DNA of 64,000 nucleotides from Paralvinella palmiformis (Eukaryota; Annelida; Polychaeta; Terebellida; Alvinellidae): NCBI GenBank assembly GCA_025642065.1, contig JAODUP010000126.1, positions 917,501 to 981,500 of the forward strand, read 5' to 3'. Shown piece by piece: positions 38,169 to 50,859 of this stretch (position 1 is its first letter; each line of letters starts with the position of its first letter). The notes under the pieces were generated by a model. It saw only the letters and a program-made list of their open reading frames with translations, ran no database searches and was not told where the DNA came from. The position numbers and the translations under genes were made by a program.

Positions 38169-39142
38169 GTATAATTATTACAAACTTCCTTAATATGTGT
38201 CATTTTATTTGATTTTTTGGGGTGGTATTTATATCGTTGCAGTCCAGTTGAGATCCTGCTATTATAACATAATCGTAGAGTATGGCGGGGGGGGGGTGTT
38301 GTGCAGGTGTGGGGGTGGTCGAATAGCCATTGTCAGACGGTTGCCGGGTAGTGGGAAGTAGTCGATCTCCCACCGAGTGGTGCGTACTCGCAAGGCAGCG
38401 CGCTTAGCCAGCAGTAGGTCGGCAGCAACAAAACTGACGACGACAGCGTGTTAACGACTCAATGATAACGGGCTCGACTGTAACTGACCAGAGTTAACTG
38501 TTAAGAGACACACTGCGTTTATCTTCCGAGAGATATACACTCATATTACCAAACTGATAGAGCCAAGAGAAGACAGATAAAAGACAACAGGAAGTGAATA
38601 GGTAAATTAGGAACATCGGCTAAACCCGGAAACGCTACAACATCATCAGTTACAGGTAGGGATGTAAAATTTACTTCGGCCAAATTATTCTTTAAAAGCG
38701 AAAAAGATTAAAATAAAATATGACAGATTGGAGACATTTCTATATCTATATGTGACACGTGAGGATGATTATTTCAGGCGTTCAAAATGTAACATTTATA
38801 GAACTCAGTTATATGTTTATTTGTTTATTTACAACGAAAAGATAAAGATTATTTATTATGAAGATATATTATCTGTTGTTCGTAAGGTATATATTATGGT
38901 CGTTTGTCTTGGTTCTAGAATGAAGTAATTGGTGATATTTTGTCTCATCTCATTATACACAGATACTTCATTGAATTTCTTATAACTTATTTAATATTCA
39001 CGAACTCTTTCGCCATTATTTTAAGAACTTATGAAGTTGGTTCGGTTCACAGACCAACTCTAGTTGTTTATGGACCACTCTTCGTCATAATAGTTATAGG
39101 CTCATAATGAAATCTAACCCATTCCATCTATCCATCCATCAA

Positions 39143-39280
<138 letters not shown>

Positions 39281-39354
39281 GAGAGCTATTTGTCAACGTA
39301 TTATTTTACCTGGTAATTATTTTCCTACGCATTATATTCCTTCCCAACCCACCT

Positions 39355-39412
39355 CTCTCTCCCGCCCTCTTTCTTTCTCTCTCTCTCTCTCTCTCTCTCC
39401 TCTCTCCGCTCT

Positions 39413-39454
<42 letters not shown>

Positions 39455-39463
39455 TGCTCTTCT

Positions 39464-39558
<95 letters not shown>

Positions 39559-39565
39559 CCTCTCT

Positions 39566-39658
<93 letters not shown>

Positions 39659-39660
39659 CT

Positions 39661-39702
<42 letters not shown>

Positions 39703-39750
39703 CTGTCTCTCTCTCTCTCTCTCTCTCCCCCTCTCTCTCTCCCCTCTCTG
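39355..39750. repeat. (CT)n polypyrimidine tract, about 400 bases
   Basis: Nearly pure C/T on this strand with short TCC, TTC and GCT interruptions; the longest homopurine-homopyrimidine tract of the window. Confidence 0.95.
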
Positions 39751-39755
39751 TTTGA

Positions 39756-39757
<2 letters not shown>

Positions 39758-39802
<45 letters not shown>

Positions 39803-39860
39803 GTGTGTGTGTGTGTGTGTGTGTATCTATGTATGTATGTATATATGTGTGCGCGCGTGT
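39758..39860. repeat. (TA)n-(GT)n microsatellite
   Basis: TA 39758-39800, GT 39801-39824, then TATG/GTGC units. Another TA tract lies at 40107-40159. Confidence 0.9.
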
Positions 39861-40115
39861 GTGTATGCGCTCCTTACTTTAACTGACACCTCGTCTCATC
39901 ACCAACAGACTGACAATATTCTATAGAAGACACCAAACAAAGGCTTCATCGTATTAGTGTTCTGACAGTCTGAAACCTTTGTTTTGGTGATGATGATATT
40001 TTATTGTTTGATTTGATCTTCTTTGACATACATAATACTGAGAATATGTCACATCTGGATCTAATATTGACCACGTGACCACCATTGGACTACAGATTAT
40101 TCGTGGTATATATAT

Positions 40116-40162
<47 letters not shown>

Positions 40163-41449
40163 CAAATTGAACAAAAGATTATTGTAATTACCTTTTCATT
40201 ACATGATTGTATGATTACTTATCATGATTAAACTTAGTAACCTCTAGATAACAAAGAAACATTATTAGATAAATATTCCCATTTATTCAATGTTATACAA
40301 AGTTTTTTGTAAACAAAATCTGTAGCGTAAACAAATAGTCTAGTTATGACACAAAATCATAGACTACACATTTATATTTGTTTTGTTATAATCTCTCATT
40401 TCGATTACACATTGTTACCAAATTATTACTATAAACGCGTTTTGTTAGTTATAGTGACTCTTTTTCACTTTGATACTAATTCGAAACATACAATTCCTTA
40501 TTTAAATTGTAGTCAAGTTTTAAACGTAGCCATTTTATGTATTAACTTACAAAACTATTACAAATCTATTCATTTATTTAGACCCCGAGCAACGATCGGG
40601 GTATAATATATGATATCCTCATGAATATTCAAGAACATTAGTCTTCACTCGGCAATTTCCGCCGAGTATTGTTGTGTATTCACGTCATCAAATCTTGCTT
40701 GGTTATGTGTGTAACGTCGCCATTCCACGTATCCATACTGAGCATGCGCGCATACTTTGCGGTATAATTAATTAGCCACACGGTGACCGTCTTCAAGTGA
40801 TTCCCGTTTAAAGACAAACTTAGTACGTCGTTTCTATCCAAGATATAATAGACAGTGACTAATGATGTCCAAAAAATGTCAGTATTATTAGAATCGTCTC
40901 AGGAAGATATTGGCCGCCAAATAATTGCTTGAACAGGATTACTCTTGGTTATCAATAATAACTACACTGCTGTGTTTTAAAGATAGCTGCTTTCTTCGGC
41001 TGAACGCCTTTTATGATCGCGTTGTCATTGTTTATTTGAAAGCTTTTCCCTGTTCAGAGAAGGTTTTGTTCAAGGTATTTATGAATGTGTCGTTTCCTCG
41101 AAGTTCATCCATTAATTAACAGGTAATAATGGTTTTTAAACAATTATAGTTCGAGCAACTTGTCACATTTTTACGGCGAAATACTCCATTATTATCAAGG
41201 AATTACAATGTGCTCCGACAGGTTCAGGGTTTTGCTGTTGCTGTTGATGTCGTTGCTGTTGAAACCATTCTTGTTGTCATTGTTTTTGTTGTTGTTGTTG
41301 ATTATAATGAAGAAGATGATGATGATATGAAGCTTTATCGACCTGTGGTCGATAATCTCCCAAAACGTAATTTATGTGACCTCCATTATTGAGGAATAAT
41401 AATAGTTGTGGCCATAATGCTTCATTTAGAAGAAGAAAACATCGATATC

Positions 41450-41900
41450 CCCGTTCATCCCTAACATATATTCCTATCTATCCCTAACAGATATCCATAA
41501 CATATATCCCTATCTATCTATAACCGATATCCCGATCTATCCACGACATATATTCCTGTCTATTCCTGAAAGATATCCCGATCTATCCAATACAAATATC
41601 CTTATCTATCCCTAACATATATCCCTATCTATCCCTAACATATATCTCTATCTATCCCCTAATATATATCCCTATTTATCCCTAACATGTATCCCTATAT
41701 ATCCTTATCATATATCCCTAACTATCTCTAACATCTATCCCTATTTATCCCTGACATATATCCCTATATATCCTATCATATATCTCTATCTACCCCATAC
41801 ATATATCCCTATCTACCCATAACATATATCCCTATATATCCCTAACAGATATCCCTATATATACCTGACATATATCCCTATTAATCTCTGTCAGATATCT
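41450..41900. repeat. About 20-bp minisatellite, TATCCCTA type
   Basis: Repeated ATATCCCTATCTATCCCTAA units with many substitutions, about 20 copies. Confidence 0.9.
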
Positions 41901-43059
41901 CAAGTAGCAGGCTGATTGAAAAGTATTTCGTATTGAGACCAAGATCATGTTGTTTATTTACTTACAGAAAATAATAATAACATTCTTATAATAACAAAAT
42001 GTTATTTATAACTGTAACATAATCCATTCATTGAATTTCCGGATTTCAATAAGATTTTCATCTTGGATCATTTTGTGCTAATAAAGGTTTGGCTCATTCT
42101 TGTTGTTTCTTGTTTTTGTTTACATGAAGTTTGATATTAAAAAGGATGATATTCTCCCCATTTTGTGTATCAAAGTTAGAAATACATTTTAGCAGAAAAT
42201 TATGAATGACGATTAATTAGTTGCGCTAAACCCATTCAGCTTTAAATTATAATATTATAATCAATTATTATTAGCCGTGGTAACAATTACAGACAGTTAA
42301 TCTGCTAGTAGGACAGCATGGTGTAAATGATGATTATTGTATGTCATATTACAAGTCAAGTCAAGTGCATATAGAGATCATCATGATAACAAAACAAGTA
42401 ATAACATACGCCTAGCCTTACAAGCTTATTGGTCAGTTACATATATCTGAGCTTGAGAGCAAGTGCTACCTGTATTTTATTTATATAAAAGAGAGGTTCT
42501 CTTGTTCAATATAACATTTACAAAATTTGCAAAATGATGATTGGCATTCTTCATAATATACATACATTTATCAAATGTGATAAAAATATAAAATGTTGAA
42601 ATTTAGATATTTATTTGAAATTTTCAGGTAGAAGTTTTTTCTTTCTGTTCGATATTTTGAGGATACACACACAAAATGAATTTCATCCTCAGCAAAACCT
42701 TCCTCACAAATTTTACACAATCTATCTTTCAATCTGGTTTGATTAAAGCAAGTTTTTCTTCTTGTCCTGAATTTATTTTATACCATCATATCACAGAATC
42801 AGTACACACTAAATATAATATTTAGTATGCATTAATACAAAAATACACATCAGGCAAAAGTTGGGAACCTTCGCGAAATACAAATTACTTTTACATTTCT
42901 AGATCAAATAGTCAAGATTACAGTGGAAATTTGTATATTTGTGCTAATTAATCAACTTTCATAATTATTAAATTCTCCGTACATCATATATTTTATGTGG
43001 CTGGCTCAATATATATAAAATAAAAGGGATATTCTAATGCATTTTTGGCTACGTTGTAT

Positions 43060-43300
43060 ATATACTAGAGTATATATTTTACACAATGTACATATCTTGG
43101 AGTATGTATTTGACACTCTACATATTCTGGTGTATATATTTGACACTCTGTACATATCCTTGTGTTTATATTTTACACTCTGTACATATCCTTGTGTGTA
43201 TATTTTATACTCTGTACATATCCTTGTGGGTATATTTGACACTCTGTACATATCCTGGTGTATATATTTGACACTCTGTACATATCCTGGTGTTGAAACT
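43060..43300. repeat. About 36-bp minisatellite
   Basis: Units of TTGACACTCTGTACATATCC plus TGGTGTATATAT, about seven copies. The region is open in several frames only because of the repeat. Confidence 0.9.
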
Positions 43301-43344
43301 TGTGCATTCAACCGCACAACCCAAGCCTTCAGGACTATTTAAGG

Positions 43345-43440
43345 CAGTACACTAACGTCTCGTTTATCCGCACGCTTGTGTTACCATGGGCATTATGCGG
43401 ATTAATGAATCGTGTGGATTTTCGACTTCCGTCACTTGCA
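43345..43440 (+). mobile_element. Fragment like the end of a pogo/Tigger-type element
   Basis: CTCGTTTATCCGCACGCTTG followed by ATGCGGATTAATGAATCG and GTGTGGATTTTCGACTTCCG resembles the terminal region of pogo-group elements. The other end was not found. Confidence 0.3.
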
Positions 43441-43510
43441 TACGACAGCATTTAGTAGGCTTGTTGTTGATATAGTTTGAGGGACTTTTTAGCTTAATGA
43501 AAAACTGAAA

Positions 43511-43512
<2 letters not shown>

Positions 43513-43580
<68 letters not shown>

Positions 43581-43590
43581 TATATTATAT
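43513..43590. repeat. (TA)n microsatellite
   Basis: TA tract of about 35 units with slips at its right end. Confidence 0.95.
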
Positions 43591-45193
43591 ACTTATTACA
43601 TTCCATTCACTTAAAAATAGAATAAAGTTTCAGTAAATAGTTTTATCGCGGTCGTTTTTTGACAATTACAACACAACACAAAATACAACACAATAAATAT
43701 TGGTATAAACAGCTGATGGTGTTTCTGCTAATTGAACAATTTGAATAATTTATTTTGTAGCGCACGAAGTATTGAAATACAGAAATACAGAGCCATGAAA
43801 TACAGAAACATGAATATTCTAATTATTGCAGTATTTTAACATATGTGGTGTTCGTTCCCTTGAAATATCCTGGTCAATTGTCGTGTGACCGGATTGGTTG
43901 TATTTAATCTGGATCGCACCTTTCAAAATAGCAGACTACGTATGAGCTGTTCCCAACGTGTGTACCTTATAGAGAGCGATTCCATAATGAGTTGTTCACA
44001 AAACAATAACACATTTGTGAACCTGAGAATCTGATATAAGTTTATAAATGTTTCTTCTTTATTATCTTTCTGTGATTATTGTTAGTATATTGGGTGTTGG
44101 TTAGAGTCATTACTTTATAAGCTAACCTACTGACTGAGGTTATGTTGTAATACTCAACAATAACGAAGTACTGCCGGGGATATCAAGATCCATATCACCA
44201 TCTGGTACACTGATTGTACATAATATAAAGTAACATTACGGATTTCGTTTTACTTTAAGCTATTGATTGAAAGACACATTACCCAATACACACCTAGATA
44301 CGCGTGACAACAAAAGACGCCGGAAGAAAGACGGAAAACGAATCCAGAAGAATATTCCACAAGCTAAACGCTAATTACTATTATCTCCAGTTATCACCAC
44401 TATTGTCATCACCTCTACAGCTAGCTCATCTAAATACACTAATTACCTCATCCGGAGTAGCTTCACCTGTCTCTCTGTTAATAACCACATCTGATACGTG
44501 ACCATAGACCGGTCAATGTGTAACGGTTAACTAACGCGTTACTTATCTGGTACAGTAAGGGTTCATCGCTAACAGTCATCCTTATAGAGGATGGTACTCA
44601 GATAGTCCGGACATTACTAAGAGTACAGTACTTGTCGGTATTCTTCCGATAATTGTCTCACGTTGAGCACGGACTCATCGGACGTTGATGACGTTTTGAG
44701 CGTGTTCTCGGCGTCCAGAGTCTACGTTTATAATTTGATATCCATCTCTCATAACCCAGAACTACATCCGGTACTAGGGCACGCCCCTGACCAGTCAATA
44801 GTTTGATATAGACTACATATTACCTTCTATTAGAACATATATAACGTTTGTATTTCTCTAGCTATAGTATCTTATATTGTCTTATTTGTTTATCCTTTAT
44901 GTATTATTCTTGTCAATTCCTTATCTAGACGTTGTATTTCGCTATCTAGCAGTGCTATTTTGGGCTGAGTGAAAATACTATTATTTCTGTTATTGTCGGA
45001 GGTATTAGAATTATTATCATAATAGATATTATATGTACTGATATATATGCTTTATTTCCGGTTATAGCTGCGTTATATATGTACTAATATATAAAATTTG
45101 TTTTCTATTTAGGTAGTAGTCGTTTGATCATAATTCTGTAAGAATTATAAACATCACGAAAACCTGAGCCCACGCCTTTATTATATGTAACAT

Positions 45194-45197
<4 letters not shown>

Positions 45198-45284
<87 letters not shown>

Positions 45285-45385
45285 GCACACACGCACGCAC
45301 GCCAACACACACCCACACACACGCAGAGAGAGAGAGAGAGAGAGAGAACTGACTGAATCAATGGGGGGGACTCTTCTTCATCGTA
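45198..45385. repeat. (CA)n-(GA)n with a conserved flank
   Basis: CA tract 45198-45325, GA tract 45325-45346, then AACTGACTGAATCAATGGGG and ACTCTTCTTC, which recurs after a GA tract at 58676-58710. Confidence 0.85.
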
Positions 45386-45648
45386 ATTATAAAATTACCT
45401 CCATCAATTAACTATATACTTAATAATTGGTAACCTTTCTAAATGATCACCTTCTTGCTACGATAAGTGTCCGATCATAAATTCTTTATCATCATCAGCC
45501 AATTCACTTGGTAACATGTTATAATGACATTTTAAACAGATTTTCCTCGAGGATTCTAAAACATTGAATCGCCTAGTTTGCGCCAAGTTTGCGACACTCC
45601 CTGGTAACTTCCTTTTAGGTAGCCCTGGAATCAATTAAGTACTTTACC

Positions 45649-46621
45649 TTATAACTTAAACTTGCTATGTGGTCGGGAGAAAACAGATTCTGCTCTGCTG
45701 GCAGGGACAGTAGATTTGTTCAGAATTACCAGTAAGTCTAGTTTCACTTTATCAGTTGTAATCACAAAATCGTATTTCACCCGAATTAAGGCCTTTTCAC
45801 AGTTGTCACAAAATTCATAAGCTCACTGTCGTGACACATCACGATTATTAACTAATGAAATTATTTTTAATTTGAGGCAACATTGTAATATTACATGGTA
45901 CAATATTACGCTGAACGACACTACGCAGTACATTATTTCCCAGCTCAATACCATTTAATCCGAAATAAGATTAATAAAATAAAATAGCTACATTATCAAT
46001 GTCTGGTATACTTTGTTGAACAATCAATTGATTTCCTGAAATATCTTATTTATGAGTGGAAAACGAAATAATTAATTTATTTATGAAAAAAACCCTCCTC
46101 TTTCTAGTGTGAGGGTGAATGTCACTGGTGCTATTAAGTATGGCGGACTTTACCTCAGAAGGAAGCTCTCCCCCTCAGAGAAGGCAAACAGTTTATCAAG
46201 GGTCAATTGGCTACGCATCTTTGGTAGAACATCTTCCGCGACTAGCTTTTTAGCTTTCGTGATTGGTGCCAAACGTCTGCCTGTTGGGTAGCGTAAAGGC
46301 TTCCTTTCTACATTCAAACTACCACATTGGTAGCCTTTCGTCACCTAGTACGTAACGCCCCCTCTGCATCACGAAGCTAAATAGAACAGCAACAGTTGAG
46401 ATGGCACCCTTCGTCTACAAACGCGGAGATGGTGGTCTGTTTGGTTTCTTGTTTAAAGATTCTTTTGTACTCTTACCCGTTGACAAACGACTCCGCCAAA
46501 TTGTATTTAAGGCTGACGTAAATGACGTTAAACGACTAGATTTCGTTGGCGATTTGTTAACCGATTCGAGTTTGTTTACTTTGAAGGCGGCTTGCTGCCG
46601 ATAAAGATGGCAAACGGTGAT
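45649..46621 (-). CDS. Tentative - strand gene, 3' exons (45649-45697, 46154-46307, 46477-46621)
   Basis: On the - strand, acceptor TTTCTCTACTCCCCAG leads into 46621-46477, which ends before donor GTAAGA (phase 1). The next block, 46307-46154, begins after GAATGTAG and encodes RKPLRYPTGRRLAPITKAKK and LTLDKLFAFSEGESFLL before donor GTAAAG (phase 2). A short last exon, 45697-45649, after TACTGTCCCTGCCAG ends at TAA. Phases agree, giving an open frame of about 115 residues. No family recognised. The second acceptor lacks a pyrimidine tract, so exact limits are uncertain. Confidence 0.3.
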
Positions 46622-47099
46622 CTGGGGAGTAGAGAAAAAATGCCACGACGTGAAGTATCGAGCCGATCTTAATAATTCTATCATCTTCTCCTATGGCCTT
46701 GTTTGTGGTGTGAACTACTTTGTTCCTCCCACGCTTTTACTGACTTTATAATAAGAAGAGGTTTAGTTGGGATAAAAACCATTATAAATCATGTTGTTTT
46801 GGTGATGGCTAGGCGGCTACGGCGTGATTGGACGTGTTTACACGACCTGGATATCTGGATTAACGCAGTAACACATGACGAACTATCCCGAATCAGATGC
46901 AGAAACTCGTGCCAGCCCCCCACACATACACAAATAGAGAGGGCGAGTATGGTGACTGAAGCATATGTGAGTGCACTATAACTTGCTAAAATTGTCTTAA
47001 TAGACCAGATTGACATGAGGGAGGGGGGGGGTAATTCCGGTGCTTAAAAATGACTGGAATTAGTTCAATATCTGGCGCCATCTAGGAGACGCGACTCAC

Positions 47100-47333
47100 C
47101 GATTCCCAAACCGTGATAAAGCCATTCAGGTGCACTACACATGAAAGCAGTTATCAATCTAATTGTCGTTCGATGGACACGCGTGATGCCGATAAACATC
47201 TTATCTATTTTAATCTCCGGCTGAGCGGAAGGACTCCGTGCGTTAGTCGTCCAGTCGTCCACGGAAAGACTTTTTAACAAATAAAACAGAAATTTTAAAT
47301 CTCGCCGCACGATTTCGTCTAATTGCGTCCTTT
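47100..47333 (-). CDS. Tentative - strand exon upstream of the 45.6-46.6 kb candidate
   Basis: Acceptor TTTATCTCTTATACCAG and donor GTGAGT enclose 78 open codons including LKFLFYLLKSLSVDDW and TTIRLITAFMCSAPEWLYHG. It ends in phase 1 and does not join 46621 in frame directly, so an intermediate exon would be needed; one candidate after CATATGCTTCAG near 46960 is open. Function unknown. Confidence 0.25.
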
Positions 47334-47378
47334 CTGGTATAAGAGATAAACATCAAACTAATCCCTGTTAATTGGCGC

Positions 47379-47392
47379 GTTGTCGCGGCGAC
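47379..47392 (-). promoter_or_regulatory. X-box-like (RFX) motif
   Basis: On the - strand GTCGCCGCGACAAC fits the X-box pattern GTYNCC-2-NRNAAC. It lies in a CpG-rich patch just upstream of the tentative - strand exons, a position expected for a cilia-gene promoter. Single-motif evidence only. Confidence 0.3.
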
Positions 47393-47754
47393 GAAATAAC
47401 GCCACCTCGTCGGAAACAATCGAACTGATTTATGAAGAAACCAAAACAAAACTGTACTCGTTGGTCAACGTACACGTCGTCATCTGTCATCTCGTATTGG
47501 AGAGTCATTTCTTGGACCGAATCTCAGATCTCCCCCTCCCCACACACACTGAAGCTCTACTTGTTAGTATTGTTTATAATGTAGATAGGAACTAGTAGTT
47601 ATTAGCTAAACTAGATGACCACGTGGTACACACGTTACTCGTGAACACCATCCGGTAAATAGAATGTCCGCGAAAGATGGTCTTTATATGGTCCAGAGAC
47701 ATCCTGCCGCAATGATATACATACCTATTATGTCTTTTCTCGCTGTCCAGGATG

Positions 47755-47980
47755 ATGTAGACCATATGTGGAAAAGGTTGCCGCAAATATTAGAAATGGG
47801 TCGTCTCTTGGACATTTTAAGTCTCTTCTAAAAACACACCTTTCACAGATAAATAATTATTATCTTTTAAACCATTACAGGGTTTTTACAGACATATTAT
47901 TTGGGGTATTATTATATTACATATTATTTGTACAGCGCCTTTGAATGGTTCCTGCTAGTAAGGGCACTTTATTAAATATA

Positions 47981-48032
<52 letters not shown>
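47755..48032 (+). mobile_element. LINE 3' tail with (ATT)n end
   Basis: Frame pieces MWKRLPQIL and RNGSSLGHFKSLLKTHLSQ match the last residues of non-LTR retrotransposon ORF2, with a frameshift between them. A short 3' UTR (ACAGCGCCTTTGAATGG) and an ATT microsatellite at 47983-48032 follow. Confidence 0.6.
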
Positions 48033-49280
48033 GTGTCTTTTATGTGTGGTGAATAACATTGGATTGATTGATTGACTAATAGACCTTGCCAACTAATTTT
48101 CGCGGGCTTTTACACTTCGGGCTACCGCTGGGTACAGCCCAGAATAGCGGAGGCGGAGTTTCAGGGTTTTCAATATGGGCCTGATTCTTGTTCTGAACAT
48201 CTCGGTTTGAACAACGATCTACTGCGTAATACAATTAGAATTTATTTACATTGTAAAAACAACTCATGGTTCACGTTAATTCATGAGAAAAAATACCAAA
48301 ATGCAATATATGAATGTCTAATTATTGCTCTATGAATCCATATTTTTGTGTAAGACAATATGTCTCCGATTTGATGATTATTTTAGCACACCGGCTTTTT
48401 ATTAGTATTGTGCTATCTATACCAGCACATTATCACTCACGTGCGCATGCGCCTTGAGCCTGCTGTTAGACGATGGGGAACGTTCTACACGGAAAATGAC
48501 CACAGATAAAACAAACCGTTAAAGATATCTCTGAATTGTCTCTGGTAAAATGATAATATTACAACTGCCATGTCCATTTTCGATATTTATTGAAGAAACA
48601 CTATGGGAAAGCCACTGGCTATACGTAAACTTTCGCTACGAAAACGGGAAATATGTTCTGCGAACTACCACATAGAACTTCCAATTTAATCTATTTTGTT
48701 ACTAAATCAATCTTCTTTGAATAGAATATACAAAATATCACCTTAACTTTCATTTTCCTTTACTGATTGTTGGAATCGTGGAGTATTATCACCGGCAATG
48801 ATCGTTAAAATATACACTTAAAAGGAACGGTGATCCAGACTCTGCGATTAAAGGTTCGTGTGTACCACTCAATTGTAGTAGTTTTAAATCCTGCCAACAT
48901 ATGTCACTAGCTTAATTGGCAAGGTCAATTGATTGACTAATTGATTGATTGGTTGTTTGATTTATGATCGATTGATTTATTGATTGATTGGCAATGAAAT
49001 AAGTCGGTGTACCATGTTCGGTGGTGATCAATCACCCACGAAATCCTTGTTACTCTCTAACATGACGTTTACCAACTTGGTGTTCAGAGAAACTTAATTC
49101 CCAGATAGAGCTACTTGTGCAACCTTCTTCGTATCAGCTGATATTTCGCCCTCTTTCCTTCAGACTGGGTACTCTTATAGTTCAGATAGGAGTATTTCAA
49201 ACCTCCAGGTTGTGGGTTCGAATCGTAGTGTCATCCTTAATAAAAATTTGGGTTTCATCGTATTTTTACTATAAGGTGTC
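48033..49280. other. Non-coding stretch before the secreted-peptide gene
   Basis: Contains a GTGCGCATGCGCC patch at 48440-48452, GATT-type repeats at 48930-48990 and a degenerate B-box-like GTGGGTTCGAATCG at 49212-49225 from a SINE. No exon could be supported. Confidence 0.4.
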
Positions 49281-49329
49281 ATAATGTGGGTGAATATTCC
49301 AAGTGAGATCGGCGGTGGGACGAAAACAA

Positions 49330-49752
49330 AACACTCACTCACTCACTCACTCACTCACTCACTCACTCACTCACTCACTCACTCACTCACTCACTCACTT
49401 ACCTCACTCACTCACTCACTCACTCACTCACTCACTCACTCACTCACTCACTCACTCACTCACTCACTCACTCACCACTCACTCACTCACTCACTCACTC
49501 ACTCACTCACTCACTCACTCACTCACTCACTCACTCACTCACTCACTCACTCACACTCATCATCACACTCACTCACAATCAATCACTCACACTATCACTC
49601 ATCTCATCATCACTCACTCACTCACTCACTCACTCACTCACTCACTCACTCACTCACTCACTCACTCACTCACTCACTCACTCACTCACTCACTCACTCA
49701 CTCACTCACCTACTCACTCACCTACTCACTCACCTACTCACTCACTCACTCG
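49330..49752. repeat. (ACTC)n tetranucleotide array
   Basis: About 420 bases of ACTC units with a few slips and a degenerate CATCAC island at 49555-49610. It ends about 38 bases before the ATG of the secreted-peptide gene. Open in all frames (THSL repeats). Confidence 0.95.
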
Positions 49753-49789
49753 CATTCATCGTGTTTTGCCATCTTTGTTATCTCGCCAG

Positions 49790-50098
49790 ATGATGATGAG
49801 ACAGTCGTCAAAGATGCTCTCCATTGCGGTCGTGATCAGCTGCTGCCTGGTATTGACCTCGACCATTCCCGTCCACAGGAACAGCGCCACCGAGTGGGAC
49901 AAGGACTGCTTCATCCTCTGTCACTACGAGTGCAGCATGTGGAAGGGAACAGACATCACGCACTGTGCGCACCAGTGCATGGCCCGAGGCTTCGACAAAT
50001 ACAGGAAGCTCTTCCAGCCTCAGTGGTGCTTCAACCTGGCCGAGAAGTCGAACCGGAAGAGACTAGACGGCGCGAGATATTATCCGGATCGGCGCTAG
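49790..50098 (+). CDS. Secreted six-cysteine peptide precursor, 102 residues
   Basis: Starting at the ATG at 49790, residues 9-26 (MLSIAVVISCCLVLTSTI) are a clear signal peptide; cleavage is likely near Pro27-Val28. The mature part has six cysteines at 40, 44, 48, 59, 63 and 80 in the pattern C-x3-C-x3-C-x10-C-x3-C-x16-C, suggesting two helices held by disulfides. RKR at 89-91 is a proprotein-convertase-type site before the end LDGARYYPDRR. TCTCGCCAG directly before the ATG could be a splice acceptor, implying a 5' UTR exon beyond the ACTC array. The spacing recalls eclosion-hormone-like or other helical cysteine-rich peptide hormones, but no family is proven; a venom-type or defence peptide is also possible. 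It is strongly GC-rich at third positions, unlike the flanks. Confidence 0.8.
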   Translation: MMMRQSSKMLSIAVVISCCLVLTSTIPVHRNSATEWDKDCFILCHYECSMWKGTDITHCAHQCMARGFDKYRKLFQPQWCFNLAEKSNRKRLDGARYYPDRR

Positions 50099-50355
50099 GC
50101 GGCGCCACCAACTCCGTACGGCCAATTTTCAGCCCGGGAACGCTCATTTTCACGTTGGTGGACAGGTTCTAGTTTTCGTGCGATGTTTCTGTTGATAGAT
50201 TTGTAATCTAATTAATTATCTTTCTTTTGTCGTGATGGCATCAGTGTATATCAATTAGTAATCGAGTTCGTTCGTTGATTTGTTCGTCCTAGATCTGCCG
50301 TTTTGTATTTTGTACTTACCTTATAAGCGTTGATAATAAACGACCCGTCGTGTAC
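50099..50355 (+). terminator. 3' UTR and polyA signal of the secreted-peptide gene
   Basis: AATAAA at 50335-50340, about 240 bases after the stop, followed by GTCGTGTACTTGAAG at 50347-50361. A T-rich, AT-rich stretch begins inside the UTR. Confidence 0.6.
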
Positions 50356-50859
50356 TTGAAGCTCTACGAACTTTAAGATTGTTTGGGTGTTCCGTGTTTA
50401 CGTGCTACAGATCCCTTCAGTTGTGCTGCTCAGGGATCATCTAACAATAAATCTCACATACGACAAATATACTCTTAACTCGCGCCTCTACTGGGGACGG
50501 AGTTAACTAATGGCTCGGTACGGTGTGATGTCAGAAAGAGTCATATCCAATCTGTAAGAAAACATTTAGTCGACAATGAAAAGCGAAGGTTTAGGCTAAT
50601 CTCAAAATCTCAACGCTTTGAGGCCGTTCTTCATTTTCACCATGATCACTGATAGATGATGAATAATACCGCATTGATGTCACCAATTATAATCTGTACT
50701 ATTATCTTAATTAATGTTTAATGAGTATATAATTCGAGAGCAAAAATTATCCTGTAGGAGGTTCCTACTAAAATAAAATTCCTTACTACTTAAAGCACAC
50801 AACACCAACTTATCGTTTTCATCACACGCAAACACTCCGAATTTCAGGTTTATTAGCCT

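Noticed and set aside
46109..46981. + strand frames at 46109, 46401 and 46703
   Set aside because: They overlap - strand blocks with better splice signals, and no + strand exon chain or domain could be built. RNA data could reverse this choice.
49284..49793. Histidine/threonine/serine repeat protein (THSL)n
   Set aside because: It is the ACTC tetranucleotide array read in frame.
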